The notes under the pieces: generated by a model
The model's input: the letters and a program-made list of their open reading frames with translations, nothing else
Databases searched by the model: none
What the model was told of the DNA's origin: nothing
DNA from: Escallonia rubra
Taxonomy: Eukaryota; Streptophyta; Magnoliopsida; Escalloniales; Escalloniaceae
Length of the DNA stretch: 64,000 nt
Direction: 5' to 3'
Assembly: GCA_033065855.1 (NCBI GenBank)
Contig: JAVXUO010002857.1
Span: 110,986-174,985, forward strand
Shown here: piece after piece, positions 1 through 11,580 of the stretch
How the letters are laid out: each line of letters opens with the position of its first letter
Numbering within the stretch: the stretch's first letter is position 1
Position numbers and translations under genes: made by a program

Positions 1-611
1 ATAATAATTTATACTAAAATACTCTTATAGCTTAAAATATTATTAAAAGTCAAAATATGCATTTTCTGAATATTTATATATTTTCGATTTAATATAATTT
101 CTTTAAATACAATGAAAACCCAATAATAGATAATTACTTCCAGCTACAAAATAAGTCCCATAATTTTTATGAGAACATTAAAGTATATATAAAAATTATA
201 GAAATAAAAATCAGAATTTAAAAGACATAAAAATATTTTTAGATTTTTCGTTTTGCTAAAACCAATGCGATATGGAAATCATAGCAAAACAACTCCAAAA
301 ATTATCAAATTCAAACTAAGTCTTATTTATACCATAAGAACATTACTCTAATTTTTCCCAGAACATTTTCTGGGTTTAAAGGCTCCAAAAGAATTTTCCA
401 AATCTGAAATTACAGAAAATACTAAAAATTCATACGATCTCAGAAAATTATAAAACTTTGCCAAGAATTCTAATATGGTCAAATGTATTATTCTTTAAAT
501 TTTCACTTGCTAACGATAAGCCTGCGTTAACATATGCACGTGCAAAACTTAACGCTAACTCAAATACCCGCTCGGTTCTCTTCTTCTTCCTTTCTTTTCT
601 TTCTCTCCACC

Positions 612-768
612 AGCTCGTGGTTACTGTTCACGCAGCTTCCCTTGCTCCCCATTTTCATCTCATTCTCCTTCCTCTGTAACACCACTTCGTGGATACTGTT
701 CCCCCACCTTCCCTTGCTCCCCATTTTCATCTCATTCTCCTTCCTCTGTAACACCACTTCGTGGATAT
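612..768. repeat. 72-bp tandem repeat, about 2.2 copies
   Basis: The pyrimidine-rich phrase starting CTTCCCTTGCTCCCC recurs at 636 and 708. The repeat ends in a CACTTCGTGGATA-type phrase that recurs with the same spacing. Because 72 is a multiple of three, the repeat leaves short open frames on both strands, but they encode only the repeat. Confidence 0.75.
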
Positions 769-774
769 ATATTA

Positions 775-845
775 CATACACACACACACACACAGGTTCA
801 CACACACATCACCACACATAGCACTCACATACACACATTACACTA
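775..845. repeat. CA-rich microsatellite
   Basis: A run of CACACA with interruptions (CAGGTTCACACACACATCACC and similar) directly follows the 72-bp repeat. Confidence 0.8.
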
Positions 846-2908
846 CACTCATGCACTCATGGTTACACTCAAAATGGGTTTACACTACTGGTGTTACAGC
901 AGCAGGGTGGGGGGTGGAGTGGGGGTAGGCAGAATTTTGGAGGGGGAGGGGTCTGAAGGGATTGGGGGAGAAGAGTTGGGCGGGGAAGGGTATTTTGGGG
1001 AAAGGGAAATAGTGAGGTTCAAAAACCTCATTTTTTTTCAACCCACCCCACTTTTCAGAGATTTCAAAGTTACCCCCACTCTTTTCACAATTTACCAAAA
1101 AAAAACCACCAACCCCAAATAATTAACTAAAAAACCCATGTTTTACTAATTTTCCCATTATCTCTAAACTTCTACTTCCCTTGTTAATGTTCCAAGAGGT
1201 TTCATTAAATCTTGATTTCTACTTCATTTATTATTAATGTTACAATTATGACTTCTAATGTATTATCATTATTGCTACTGCAATTAAAAATCAAAAAATA
1301 AAGCGACAATAATTAGTGCATTATTATTGTTACAATTCATTTAAATTTCTCATCCAATACATTTTGACTTCTAATATCGGCTTATTATTATTACGCAAAT
1401 TAACAAGTCAAAAACTGCCTAATCTGTTTCATTCTCACTTGCTTACCTTCTTTAAAGAGAAAAAAGTCATATATCTTCCTTTTATTCTAAAACTCCACCC
1501 TAAGAGTCAACATGTAACAAAAAAAGGAAGAGCTTCTTCAATCTAAAGCAGGTGGTTAGACTTCTACTCAGCAGAGAAAACTTCTTCACTCAATCTCATT
1601 TTCCTTTACTGCACACAAAGAGTAGGGTGATGTTCCTAAGATTGTTCAAATTAGGTGGTGATAATTTCATATGTTAGGGGATTATGTATTGTTTTAAACA
1701 TAAGTAGCAGCGGTTTTCTTTTTACAGCCTAAGGTTGTTCTCAACTTATTATCATATTGCTTGTTTCTCTCACGTATGCATTATTTTTTTCTCTTCTCTC
1801 CACAATTTTGTTCACTTCTACTCTTTCTTCTCAAATTGACTAGATTCACTCACTTCATTATGAAAATCCCTGACCCAAACCCTTAATCCAGCAAATCCCC
1901 ACTTTATCTCCTCCCATCACTCTCATTTTCTCATAAATCTTAATAGAATTGTGTTATCCCTAAACTACTCATCCTCCAGGCAAAAATAGGACCACTAAAA
2001 TGATTTTGCTTTAGATATTAGCCATTTATATTCCTTTCATGCTTCGGCAATAGTTATTGGCAATTAATTATTTTTAAGTTAGCAATAATACAATATATAC
2101 CATGTGTATTATTCTAGGCAATGTGATGATATAAATAACCTCAATTGTACCTAATATTCTCTTTACAACATAATGTATTTGGTCAATACAAGATCAAAAT
2201 AATTGGATAATTCTTACTTTCATAAGGAAAGATTTTTGGTGCAACTATAAATTTACTTTAATGTAGCAACTGTCACCAAATATTGTTCGTTATATTTATT
2301 GAGTCATCTTCTTCGCAGTACCTTTTTAATATTTTGTCACTAAAAGTAATTATTGAAAAATTAACTATCACCAGGGATGGGAGAAAGGATTGCAGCCTAA
2401 AGCTACACCCAAAAGTTGCCACAAATTTTGTTTTGATAATTATGATCATCCGTATGCAACGCACGTGATAAAAGCTAGTATTTGGTGAAAGTGCAAAAAT
2501 AACATAAAAAGTGCGAAATGCTGGAACTCTAAAAGTATATGCTCCAATCAATAAAAAAACAACATTATACCAAGACATAAGTAAACTGTAAAGGCAAGTT
2601 CCCGTATTTGATCCCAAAAAAAAAAAAAAAATCTTCTGAATCGACTATAGCTAGAAGGCCCATGCCAGAATGGAGCCTCTAGAACTAAGCACAAAAAGAT
2701 TGTAAACAACCACACCTCTCCAGATAACTTGCTGGGGACTAGGCAAAGCAATGTCTTTTTTAGATGTCTGCCTTTAAGAGATTAGCAATTTACGAAGAAC
2801 ATGTGGATTTCAAATGGGTCTAATATTCTCTGTATTGTTTGATGAGACTTAATACATCAGTAGTTAAGTCGATGCAAGTATTGGGATAATGAACGTCTTT
2901 CTAAACTT

Positions 2909-3685
2909 TGTTGGTGGTGATATGGTATGGCTTCGTGACTGAAAGAGAGATTGGCTTCGAGGCACGTTATAAAACTCTTTCCTTAAGTTTATATTTGCTC
3001 TCATAGAATGATGTGCAGTGGGTTGCCAACAAATATCATCCAAGATATAATGAAACTCACTAGCAAATAGCGTTTGCACAAACGATATTTACCCCACAGA
3101 TTGGTGTATGAAATTTTGGATAATGCTTTTACAAGAAAGAATTCTGCAGAAATTCGTTCTTAGTAGAAGATCTGCAGATAGGAAGAAAAATGAAAAGAGT
3201 GGAGGCTTACTATATGGTATCAAAAATCTGACTATTATGCTCTATTTATAGAGCACTAATGGCTGGTCAACCAAGGGTTATACTCTTTCATCATGCACCC
3301 AATCAATTTGAACCATTAGATCATAAACCGTTAAGTTTAGCGGTTCAGATTCTGAACCAGTAACTAAGTAACTCCCAACAGGTGTGTCTCTTTAAACCGG
3401 CACCACTCAGTTGCCCAACAGGTGCAACCGTTCGGGTTATATCCCAGCTGTTGCAAGTGTAACCAACCAGCTGCCAACGGTCGGATTTATCCGACTTGAA
3501 CCATTGCACCGGTTCATCGCACCGACAGCCCGGATTCTATCACAATAACTTTAAGGCGTCTAATCGCCTTTTGCACCTCATAATAAAGCGATTCATTCCT
3601 CTTTACCTTTTCACCTTCCTTTCATTATTTTGACACACAAAATGAACCCAAAAAAATTTATACAATATTTTAAAAAACACTAACA
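2909..3685 (-). mobile_element. Solo LTR of an LTR retrotransposon
   Basis: The 777-bp segment starts TGTTGG and ends CTAACA on the plus strand; read on the minus strand it runs TGTTAG to CCAACA, the usual TG...CA ends. It is bounded by a perfect 5-bp target duplication, AACTT at 2904-2908 and 3686-3690. The paralogous flank near 33785 reads through the site without it. There is no internal retroelement sequence, so this is a solo LTR left by LTR-LTR recombination. Orientation is inferred from a TATA-like site near 3245 and the TGTTAG start on the minus strand. Confidence 0.8.
3239..3254 (-). promoter_or_regulatory. Putative TATA box of the solo LTR
   Basis: The minus strand reads CTATAAATAG inside a near-palindrome (GCTCTATTTATAGAGC on the plus strand), a good TATA-box match about 440 bp into the LTR. 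Function is inferred from position and sequence only. Confidence 0.4.
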
Positions 3686-3836
3686 AACTTTCTCTCGCAA
3701 CTTGGGATAATAGATCATCAATACTCATAGAAAAGCATACTCCAATTTTTTAAATCCTTTGGATCCAACTTTAGAGATCCCCCATCCATAAGTGCTAAGT
3801 TCACTGTAAGTTGACGTTTGTCTAAGGATTTTTTTG

Positions 3837-4713
3837 GGATGCGGATCGCCTGCTGTAGCTAGGGTTACAGCAGGCATGCTGTAACCTTAGTTACAGCCGT
3901 CCGATCATATTAAGTGAAAGAGGATGGCTCAGATGAAGCCACGTCACCCGCTATTTACTCTCCGCATAAACATTCTGCCGGCATTTCTTCTCTCTCCAAG
4001 AGCCTCTCTCTCTCTCTAATTCCATCTGCCCGCTGCGACGCTCTCCCGCTCTCCACCTTCCGGCGACGGCACATCCATGATCCACCTCCTCCACCTTCCG
4101 GCAACGCGATCTACAATCCCCGTNTCTCCAAGAGCCTCTCTCTCTCTAATTTCATGTTCCCGTTGCGACGCTCTCCTCCTTCCGGCGACGACAAGGCGAC
4201 AGCAGATCCATGGTCCACCTCCTCCACCTTCCGGCGACGCGATCTACAATCCCCGTCTCTTCTCCGATAATCGAAGCGGCCAGCGTTGCCATGGAAGAAC
4301 CATCATTCACCGGCGACGAAATAGCCGGACGGCGCATCTTCTGAACCCTAAAACCGGAGCCAACACATACACCTTACGCCGGCGACATAGCGAAGTCATT
4401 CTCATTGTACACCGTTCACCGGCGACGACACCTCGTTCACTGCCCACCTTCCGGCGACGACACCTCGTGAAAGAATGACATCCCAAGCTGATGGTTCTCC
4501 CATAAGGTATTATCATGTATGACGGAATTTATTTTGTATGAATCCTTGATGTACCTAAAAGGGATACGAGAGTACCCTGCTGTGTGATTGCATTTTAATT
4601 CAATGGCATGGTTGATGTAAATCGCGATATGCTCCAAATGAATATATAGACACACCTACTACCATTGGTACCATGCATTGATTCAGCAACAATCCCTCTG
4701 CTTTTGACTCGAT
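3837..4713 (+). repeat. Left terminal inverted repeat of the Pack-MULE
   Basis: This 877-bp arm matches the reverse complement of 8752-9493. It is longer than the right arm because an internal stretch with CTCCAAGAGCCTCTCTCTC and CACCTTCCGGCGACG is present twice, near 3995-4120 and 4125-4255. An N at 4124 lies exactly at the boundary of the two copies. It contains many CCGGCGACG motifs. Confidence 0.85.
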
Positions 4714-5069
4714 CCTTTCATATTCCATCTTCAGCGTCTTGAGAGTGCATTATATTCCGAATTAGGGTCAAGAATCTTCTCAATAATATAATGGTATGTT
4801 GCATCCTAATTAAGAAGGTTGGGTTCCGGCAAGCTACCATAATACATTGTAAGAACCTTTTGTTTTTAACTATAGGGTGAATATTGTTTACATCTATTGG
4901 TTCTTAGATTGGAACGTCAAATAGTTTGCTTGTGGATAGATTGGAACATCAAATAGTTTGCAATTGTTTATTCCAGTTTTAATGAATGACTGAATTGTCT
5001 TTTATTTTGACATCTTGCTTTTAAGTACTATCTTTTTTCCGTTATACCTTGACCATTATACAAATCCTA

Positions 5070-5834
5070 TAGGATGCAGGTCAAGACTTGTCAGTGTTAT
5101 GTGCCACTTGTTGTGAAGGCTAATGCTTTTTTAATAATGAGGATGATACTGTCCTCAATGAGTGTTGTTGTCAAACAATTAGACTCTGGCTTGAGGAATT
5201 TCAAGACGTGTACAATCGGTACTGTAATGGAATTGTTAACGTTCTGCATCATGCAAATCAAGAACGTCCAGTGGCTTTGCCATACAACAAAATGTGTTAT
5301 TCAGAAGAATTTGCTTGGGCATTTTGATCGGTTACTCTAATTATGTAAGTGAAGAAGGGTGTGAACTGCTGCTGCATTATGCTGCTACTGGCACAATACT
5401 TGATTCCCCAAATACTCAAAATCCTGGACTGAAGCATAGGAACCGGAACTCTAATTGGCAGGAAGACTCGATTACAAGTAACAAGAATTACAGTAGAAAG
5501 GAGGCCATGGCAGGAGCCTGTCTTGTCTTTGACTTCGTTGATGTCACTGAGAGTATGTCATCTACCTTGTTTGAGAGCGAAGAGTGCGCAGTAGACTTCA
5601 TTTGCCGGGTGAAATTAAGGGCCCAAAAATATTTGGTCAAGTGTGTGAAGTGGCTAATCTAACTCAAGATTGATGAAGACAGATGGCGATTTGGCGTCAA
5701 GGGATCTCTAAAGTAGATTGGTTCGGTGGAAGCATCAAGGACAAGATGTATTGCAGGGTTTCAAGGATCTAGATGATGCCATTGATGCCTTGAAGAGGTT
5801 TGTTGAGGAAAGTAGGCCTTCCTTAGAAGTATAG
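5070..5834 (+). pseudogene. Captured fragment of an unrecognised plant gene, C-terminal part
   Basis: An intron-like 3' end (CCTATAG at 5066-5072) leads into coding-like sequence with several breaks. One frame reads a segment with LWLEEFQDVYNRYCNGIVNV (near 5180-5240). The next frame continues with EEGCELLLHYAATGTILDS (near 5350-5405) and SSTLFESEECAVDFICRVK (near 5559-5615). A last piece reads DDAIDALKRFVEESRPSLEV and stops at TAG 5832-5834. In-frame stops and frame changes show it is not functional as it stands. I do not recognise the family. It lies inside the Pack-MULE, opposite in direction to the beta-galactosidase fragment, so the two fragments point toward each other. Confidence 0.55.
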
Positions 5835-6639
5835 GCGACCCCGTGATGTTGTTGTATCCCTGCAGAAATTAATTTTCTTTGCTCACTTGTGTGTATATAT
5901 GCGTATCATGTAATTCTTCTTAAACTTTTTGTGTGGAAGTATGCCAACGGTATAATTTTATGCCCTTCACTAGAGATGATATTGTGAGATTCTAGAAGAA
6001 AATTCCTAGTAGTCCTGTCAATTTGGAACTAAAAAAGTGTTAATTGTGATATCTTATATCGTGTTTGTGTAACGAATGGGTAAAGCCTCTCTTAGAAAGG
6101 TAGCCAAGAAGGTAGTTATGAGTTTCCTGATAACCAATCACAAACTCTCGCACATCTGATTGCGGATATCTCCATTTTTTTTATGTTGAGTCTCACAGCG
6201 GCACAAAATAAACCACGTTTGTGCAAGCTTGGGAGTTTGGGACTCCCCTCGCCATACAATAGTCTTCATACTGTGTAACATAAGCTGCAACTATTGGATA
6301 ATCGAGCCAACAAATGTACACCATGGGGTGATAAGACCATTTTTCAACATTTGCTCTCTCATTTACATGTACATTATTGGATACTTGAACCAACTACGAT
6401 GTGTGATGATTGACTTGGGTCTTTTGTCCATACTTTAGTAGCAGAGGCACCTGGAATCCATACTAACCAACACAAGACACACTGCTGAAGTACTCAGTTG
6501 AAGTTGAACATGACAGAGAATTAACAGATACTGAAAGAAGCTTTTAGAGGATCTTTTTCTTGTATGAAAATTCAACTGAAGTACAATCTGATCAATCTGA
6601 ATTCGGGCTTTGCATTGTAGTTGTACTGACATGCTTCAA

Positions 6640-8640
6640 CTATTTGGTAGCATCAGAGGCTGCACATAATAGCTTTTGCCTATACACATGAAGCTTATTA
6701 CTAATGCCTTCGGAATCGGCTAAATATCGGGCAAAATGACTGTACAGTTCCACCCCACGAACCGAACGCTGGCCTTGGCTAATGGTAGTGTATATGTATG
6801 ATTGAATGACCAAAACTTGTCCACACCCACTTTGGCATTTCGTCTCCTTGAATATTCCACTGTAATGACAAGCACTGCAGTCGCCACGTGCGATATACCC
6901 AGGCCAGTGTCGCCCGACACCTTCATCGTTTATCCAGATTTGACCTTTTCCCATGCTACTCATGTCTAAAGCTAATGGTTCATTTCCTGTGGGAGCAATA
7001 AAAGTAGCCTGGAAAACGTGTAACTCCAATTAGATATCAGTAAAATATAGGGCACAAGTCAAATATAAATTAGAAAAGATTTTATAAAAAAAAAGAGGTG
7101 GAAAGCTGGTAAATAAGTTCCATTTACCTGATAGTTGACCATTAATGAAAACCTGCAAGGTATGGCCCTGCTGAGATAATGGTGAGAAAAGGACTCTGTC
7201 CATTCCTTAGGAACCCTTCATCCGGTGCTATATTTACGCTGAAGCAAGCAAAAAGAGCATATTACAATGAGAATAGCTTGAAGAAATTTTAATCATTACA
7301 TATTTCATTTATCAATTAAGAAAATAAGAACAGCAGAGAACATGTTTTCTAAGTACTCACTCTGTCAAGTACCACAAATAGTCCGACGCATCTCTAGTAA
7401 TATTTAGTTGTTCGTACAAACCTTCCATTGCAAGTGTATCACTATCGTCTGAAGTGGGAGTTTGTTCATTGTATGACTGCCAAGGGAATGCTCCCACGGG
7501 GATCATCTTGATCTCCGAGGTTTGGGATGTAACCTGCAACAATTGTTTATCAGACTCAATTCTCTTGCCCGATTTAAATCTACATTCTTGGAAGCAAGAC
7601 AGGTATTCTTTGGATGAGATCACAAACATTGTATTCACTTTTCGAAATTAACTTCTTTGAGTAATGGAAAAAAATGTCTGCAGTAAATGATGTTTTTCGT
7701 CATAGGAGAACAAATAACAAAAAAGAACATGCAACAAGCAGAAACTCTAGATGCGGTGAAGAATCATTTTTCTTACTCTTGCAGTGTTGAACACGACGTG
7801 CTTGCAGTCGGGAAGAATGCTGATGGACCAAGGAGGTAGGCCGTATTGCGTGTTCTGAAAGGTGATTTTTGCTGAATATTGTGGATCGAAGTTTGAAAGG
7901 AAAGCAGCACAGCCTCCAGCCTTGTACTTGAATACATGAATCTGTGAATAGTCGAGAGAAGTTGGTACCAAAGAAGAACTAGATTACAACTGTGATGTTA
8001 TATTTGCAATTTATCTTAGCCAGCCTATCAGAACTAACCTCTAAATTTTTTCCAGGCAAGGTCACGACAGGGTTCGAATAAACTAATGCTGGTTCGCATA
8101 GCTTGATGGCCTCGTGCAAATCTCTCAAGTGATGGCATCCATGTGACCTACCATCCAGTCCATAGTTCTGTGAACATTTTCAGTTTATAGGGCTTGTTTG
8201 GAGTGAAGCCTTCACAATAGAAACTGTTGCAGGTATCTATCTGTCATGTGACAGACAATTTTAGCTTCAGCAAGAAAGATATTCTAGCATTTACTTCGTC
8301 TAGCCAGATAGTTCAACTCTATATTTATGCCTAGCTTGAAGTTGCAAATTTAGCCCATAAATATGATCAGCAATACTACAATTCAAACTACATGAAATTC
8401 AAGCATACCGTTCAATAACCCATTAGAGGAGCATTTTTCGTGCATGAAATTCAAACTACAGAGATAACTCAAAATTTTTTACCACTGGATCAGGGGCAGT
8501 TTCTTGCTTGCACATGATCCATGGGACACCAGTGTCGATTGACTGCCATTTGGGCATCCCATTTTGTGTAAGCTTTGCTTGGGCACCAATTTCCCATTCT
8601 ATTGGTCATTTGGTCCATATTCATTTTCTATCTGAGACAT
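6640..8640 (-). pseudogene. Captured beta-galactosidase (GH35) gene fragment with introns
   Basis: Several minus-strand pieces match plant beta-galactosidases in order. QIENEYGP near 8615-8640 is the region of the GH35 acid/base glutamate. [17 protein letters not shown] lies near 8485-8540, HLRDLHEAIKLCEPALVYSN near 8075-8135, [20 protein letters not shown] and [20 protein letters not shown] within 7770-7925, LYEQLNITRDASDYLWYLT near 7360-7420, and [20 protein letters not shown] near 6925-6985. Intron-like gaps lie between them. The signal peptide and N-terminal catalytic part are missing, and there is a stop and frame change just after QIENEYGP. The parent enzyme is normally secreted and removes terminal beta-galactosyl residues from wall polysaccharides. 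This copy is a Pack-MULE passenger and not a working gene. Confidence 0.85.
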
Positions 8641-8751
8641 GTAAATCAAAAAATTAATTCAAAAAAAAAACTTTTCTTGTTAAATAAGTGACTCAGGTTA
8701 AGGTTAAAATCAGACAGACTGTGATGAGGTCATTTTCAAACCTGAGACATA

Positions 8752-9493
8752 ATCGAGTCAAAAGCAGAAGGATTGTTGCTAAATCAATGCATGGTGCCAA
8801 TGGTGGTAGGTGTGTCTATATATTCATTTGGAGCATATCTCGATTTACATCAACCACGCCAATGCATTCACACAGCAGGGTACTCTCGTATCCCTTTTAG
8901 GTACATCAAGGATTCATACAAAATAAATTCCGTCATACATGATAATACCTTATGGGAGAACCATCAGCTTGGGATGTCATTCTTTCACGAGGTGTCGTCG
9001 CCGGAAGGTGGGCAGTGAACGAGGTGTTGTCGCCGGTGAACGGTGTACAGTGAGAATGACTTCGCTATGTCGCCGGCGTAAGGTGTAGGTGTTGGCTCCG
9101 GTGATTTAGGGTTCAGAAGATGCGCCGTCCTGCTATTTTGTCGCCGGTGAATGATGGTTCTTCCATGGCAAAGCTGGCCGCTTCGATTATCGGAGAAGAG
9201 ACGGGGATTGTAGATCGCGTCGCCGGAAGGTAGAGGAGGTGGATCATGGATGTGCCGTCGCCGGAAGGTGGAGAGTCGCCGGAAGGTGGAGAGCGTCGCA
9301 GTGGGCAGATGGAATTGGAGAGAGAGAGGCTTGGAGAGAGAAGAAATGCCGGCAGAATGTTTATGCGGAGAGTAAATAGCTGGTGACGTGGCTTTATCTG
9401 AGCCATCCTCTTTCACTTAATATGATCGGACGGCTGTAACTAGGGTTACAGCATGCCTGCTGTAACCCTAGCTACAGCAGGCGATCCGCATCC
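8752..9493 (-). repeat. Right terminal inverted repeat of the Pack-MULE
   Basis: This 742-bp arm is the reverse complement of 3837-4713 apart from small changes and lacks most of the internal duplication of the left arm. The outermost bases, read on the minus strand, are GGATGCGGATCGCC, as at the left end. Confidence 0.85.
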
Positions 9494-10035
9494 GTTTTTT
9501 TGGCACCTTAGGAGTACGCATCATCTAGACTCGCACATGAGCATACTGCAACTTTCAAATCCATCGGATCTGGCTTTTTGGAGATCCCCCCATTTGTGAG
9601 TGTTAAGCCGATGCAGTTTTATAAATTGCTCTTATCCGGTTCATGGCTCTCACGACAGTACTAGTGGGAGCTAAGGATTTGAAATATTTTCTATGCCTCA
9701 TCCCATCCTTGATGCCCAGTAGTTGGTACCCATCAAAATGGAGCCATGCTTTACTCCATTTTTTCTCCAAGAAATTGATTATATTTCGTAACCATCCATT
9801 TCAATGTGATGTCATTGAAAATCACAAAGTGCCTTCCTCGCCGTTCGTTTTTGAAAATCACGATCCTCACTTTGACCCTCAACTCTAAGAAAAGTGAATA
9901 CTCACGTCCACATGAAACACATCTGAGTAAAGCATTATATCAGTACTAAATGATAGTCCATTCGTCCCAAGTTAACTGACCTTAATCGACAAGATTAACT
10001 ATTAAAACTCTGGACCATTGGATCATCTTGGATTA
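9494..10035. repeat. Continuation of flank copy 1 and remnant of the RPN9-side block
   Basis: From 9494 the sequence resumes the NLR flank found at 11210-11460 (CATCATCTAGACTCG, then CCCATCCTTGATGCCC). Near 9820-9920 it matches the block seen near 48930-49020 (GCCGTTCG, then CACTTTGACC). This shows the first unit once held both the flank and the start of the RPN9-side block. No gene is present. Confidence 0.6.
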
Positions 10036-10150
10036 GAGGTGGCAATCATTACCCAAATCTATTTACCCGTCAAAATCCTTTCGCTTAAAAGTTACCCAAA
10101 ATCATCCATTTACATAATCTTTTTGACTGACTTTTTACCCTAATCTCTCC
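10036..10150. repeat. Truncated piece of a hAT-like element
   Basis: The sequence from TTAGAGGTGGCAATCATTACC through CCCAAAATCATCCATTTACAT matches 21001-21090, the left end of the hAT-like element at 21001-22066. It ends next to the truncated NLR fragment. Confidence 0.5.
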
Positions 10151-10154
10151 CTTT

Positions 10155-10315
10155 CTCTCTTCCTTAGCATCAGACATGCTCAGAAAAGCTCTCATTTGCT
10201 CTAGTTTTGCTTTTATGTACTCGGTTTTCTCCCGAACACCCCCAAGAAGACTTTCTTCGTCATGGAGGAAGACTACTAGCTCGTTAAGCAAGAAAGTTAC
10301 TGCAATCTCTGTCAT
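10155..10315 (-). pseudogene. N-terminal fragment of a CC-NB-ARC-LRR gene
   Basis: The first 53 or so codons, beginning MTEIAVTFLLNELVVFLHDE, match the coiled-coil (Rx-N) start of NLR-2 and NLR-3 (MAEIAVSFLLNELA). Similarity ends near 10155, where hAT-like repeat sequence begins. Nothing of the NB-ARC or LRR parts remains. The start codon is at 10313-10315. The upstream side (10316-11580) is the standard NLR flank, so this is a complete unit whose gene body has been deleted. Confidence 0.8.
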
Positions 10316-11580
10316 TCCCAGTTAGCTTCTAGCTAGTGAGGCAGCCTTGAGATATCTCAAATGGTTACACTTTACTTGTATTGACCTCAAAGAACTCTGT
10401 ACTTAGTTTGTGTATCCTTTTCTTTTTTTTTTTGATAATAAGAGAGTGAAGTTGAATCATGTAGCTTCAAAGAACAAGTTTTGGCCATCTGGTACCACTA
10501 ATAACAAGTTTTGGCCATCAGCCTTCAGATTGCTTGCACCTTCGATTGTCATCTTCAATTCTGCATATTGACTAGCTTGTCCTCTTTAGCTATTGACTGA
10601 CTTGTCCGTAGGAATTAACCATCAGCCGATGTGACGACTCAATTATTCTCCGGGAGAACGTGGGTTTCCTTTCACTGCACAAAGTCCATTTAATGACAAA
10701 ATATCAGGCATCACTGGGACAAATTTAAGAATCTTCTTCACCCCATGACAAGGATGGTGCACCTTTAAGGACGTTTATGTGCACCCCTGAAAATGGTCGT
10801 CCTGCCACGGTGAAGTCTGCAAAACGGAGAAGACAACCAAGCTGTATGTACTCGATGAATTTTAGTCTAGACCATCTCACCCGCTTTCTAATTACGCGCG
10901 CAAAAAGTCTAAAGTCGAAGACATATATATAGTATAAAGCGTTAGTCTCAAACAACTGGCAGGGGTGCAAAAGGGCAGATTCGAAAACTTAGGGAAATAT
11001 TTGGCGTAAGTGCAAAAATAACAGGAAAAAGTTACGAAAATGCCGGAACTCTAAAACTATATGTTGTAATCAATAAAAAACAACATTATACCAACTTTGT
11101 ACCAAGGAAACTATGAAATCCTTTGGATTCAGCTTTAGAGATCCCCCGTCGATGAGTGCTAAGTCCTGTGTAAGTTGACGTTTGTCTAAGATTTTTCTCG
11201 CAACTTAGGATAACACATCATCTAGACTCGTATATGAGCATACTTCAACTTTCAAATCCATTGGATCTGGCTTTTGGGAGATCCCCCATTCGTGAGTGTT
11301 AAGGCGATGCATTTTTATAAACTGCTCCTCTTATCCGGTCCATGGCTCTCACTACAATACTAGTGAGAGCTAGGTATTTGATTCGTTTTCTATGCCTCAT
11401 CCCATCCTTGATGCCCCGTAGTTGGTACCCATCAAAATGGATATTTTGGAACCATATATTTCAGCGCGATGTCCAACACCTCCCCCCCCCCCCCCCCCCC
11501 CCTCCCCCACCCCCACCACACCAAATTACGAGTACTTATTCGGGTATCAACTTTAGGTTGTAAATTTTTGCATCTAATTG
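10316..11580. repeat. NLR upstream-flank repeat, copy 2
   Basis: It matches the DNA upstream of NLR-1, -2 and -3: GACCTCAAAGAACTCTGTAC near 10383, GGTGCACCTTTAAGGA near 10753, then CCCCTGAAAATGG, and GTGCAAAAATAAC near 11011. It also carries uninterrupted versions of sites that elsewhere hold the Pack-MULE (near 11191) and the Helitron array (11586/11587). Short open frames here have no recognisable product. Confidence 0.7.
11482..11502. repeat. Poly-C tract of 21 bases
   Basis: An unbroken run of C within the flank repeat. The equivalent place in other flank copies has no such run. It may be a real slippage product or an assembly error. Confidence 0.85.

Larger units (their letters stand above)
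1..2473. other. AT-rich intergenic DNA without a recognisable gene
   Basis: No open frame here resembles a known protein. The stretch is AT-rich, with a pyrimidine-rich tandem repeat and a CA-rich run near 612-850, and a purine-rich patch near 905-1020. No RNA gene or clear transposon end was found. Confidence 0.6.
2474..3836. repeat. NLR upstream-flank repeat, copy 1, with no gene beside it
   Basis: This DNA matches the sequence upstream of the NLR genes in later units (near 11000, 33400 and 56300): the phrase GGTGAAAGTGCAAAAATAAC, then AAGTATATGCTCCA, then the stretch ending GAGATCCCCCATCC. It is interrupted by a solo LTR at 2909-3685 and cut at its right end by the Pack-MULE at 3837, resuming at 9494. 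No NLR coding sequence lies to its left, so this is the remnant of a deleted unit. Confidence 0.7.
3837..9493. mobile_element. Pack-MULE: Mutator-like element carrying host gene fragments
   Basis: The 5657-bp element has long terminal inverted repeats whose outer ends both begin GGATGCGGATCGCCTGC (plus strand at 3837, minus strand from 9493). It is flanked by a 9-bp target duplication of Mutator length: ATTTTTTTG at 3828-3836 and GTTTTTTTG at 9494-9502, eight of nine identical. The paralogous flank near 11191 is an empty site. No MURA-type transposase is visible. The interior holds a plus-strand fragment of an unrecognised gene (5070-5834) and a minus-strand beta-galactosidase fragment (about 6640-8640), both with intron-like gaps. 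Long inverted repeats, a 9-bp duplication and captured exons define a Pack-MULE. Confidence 0.88.

Noticed and set aside
3914..4516. Ser/Arg-rich frames in the Pack-MULE left arm, and their counterparts at 8985-9416
   Set aside because: They are translations of the terminal inverted repeat with CCGGCGACG motifs, not a protein family.
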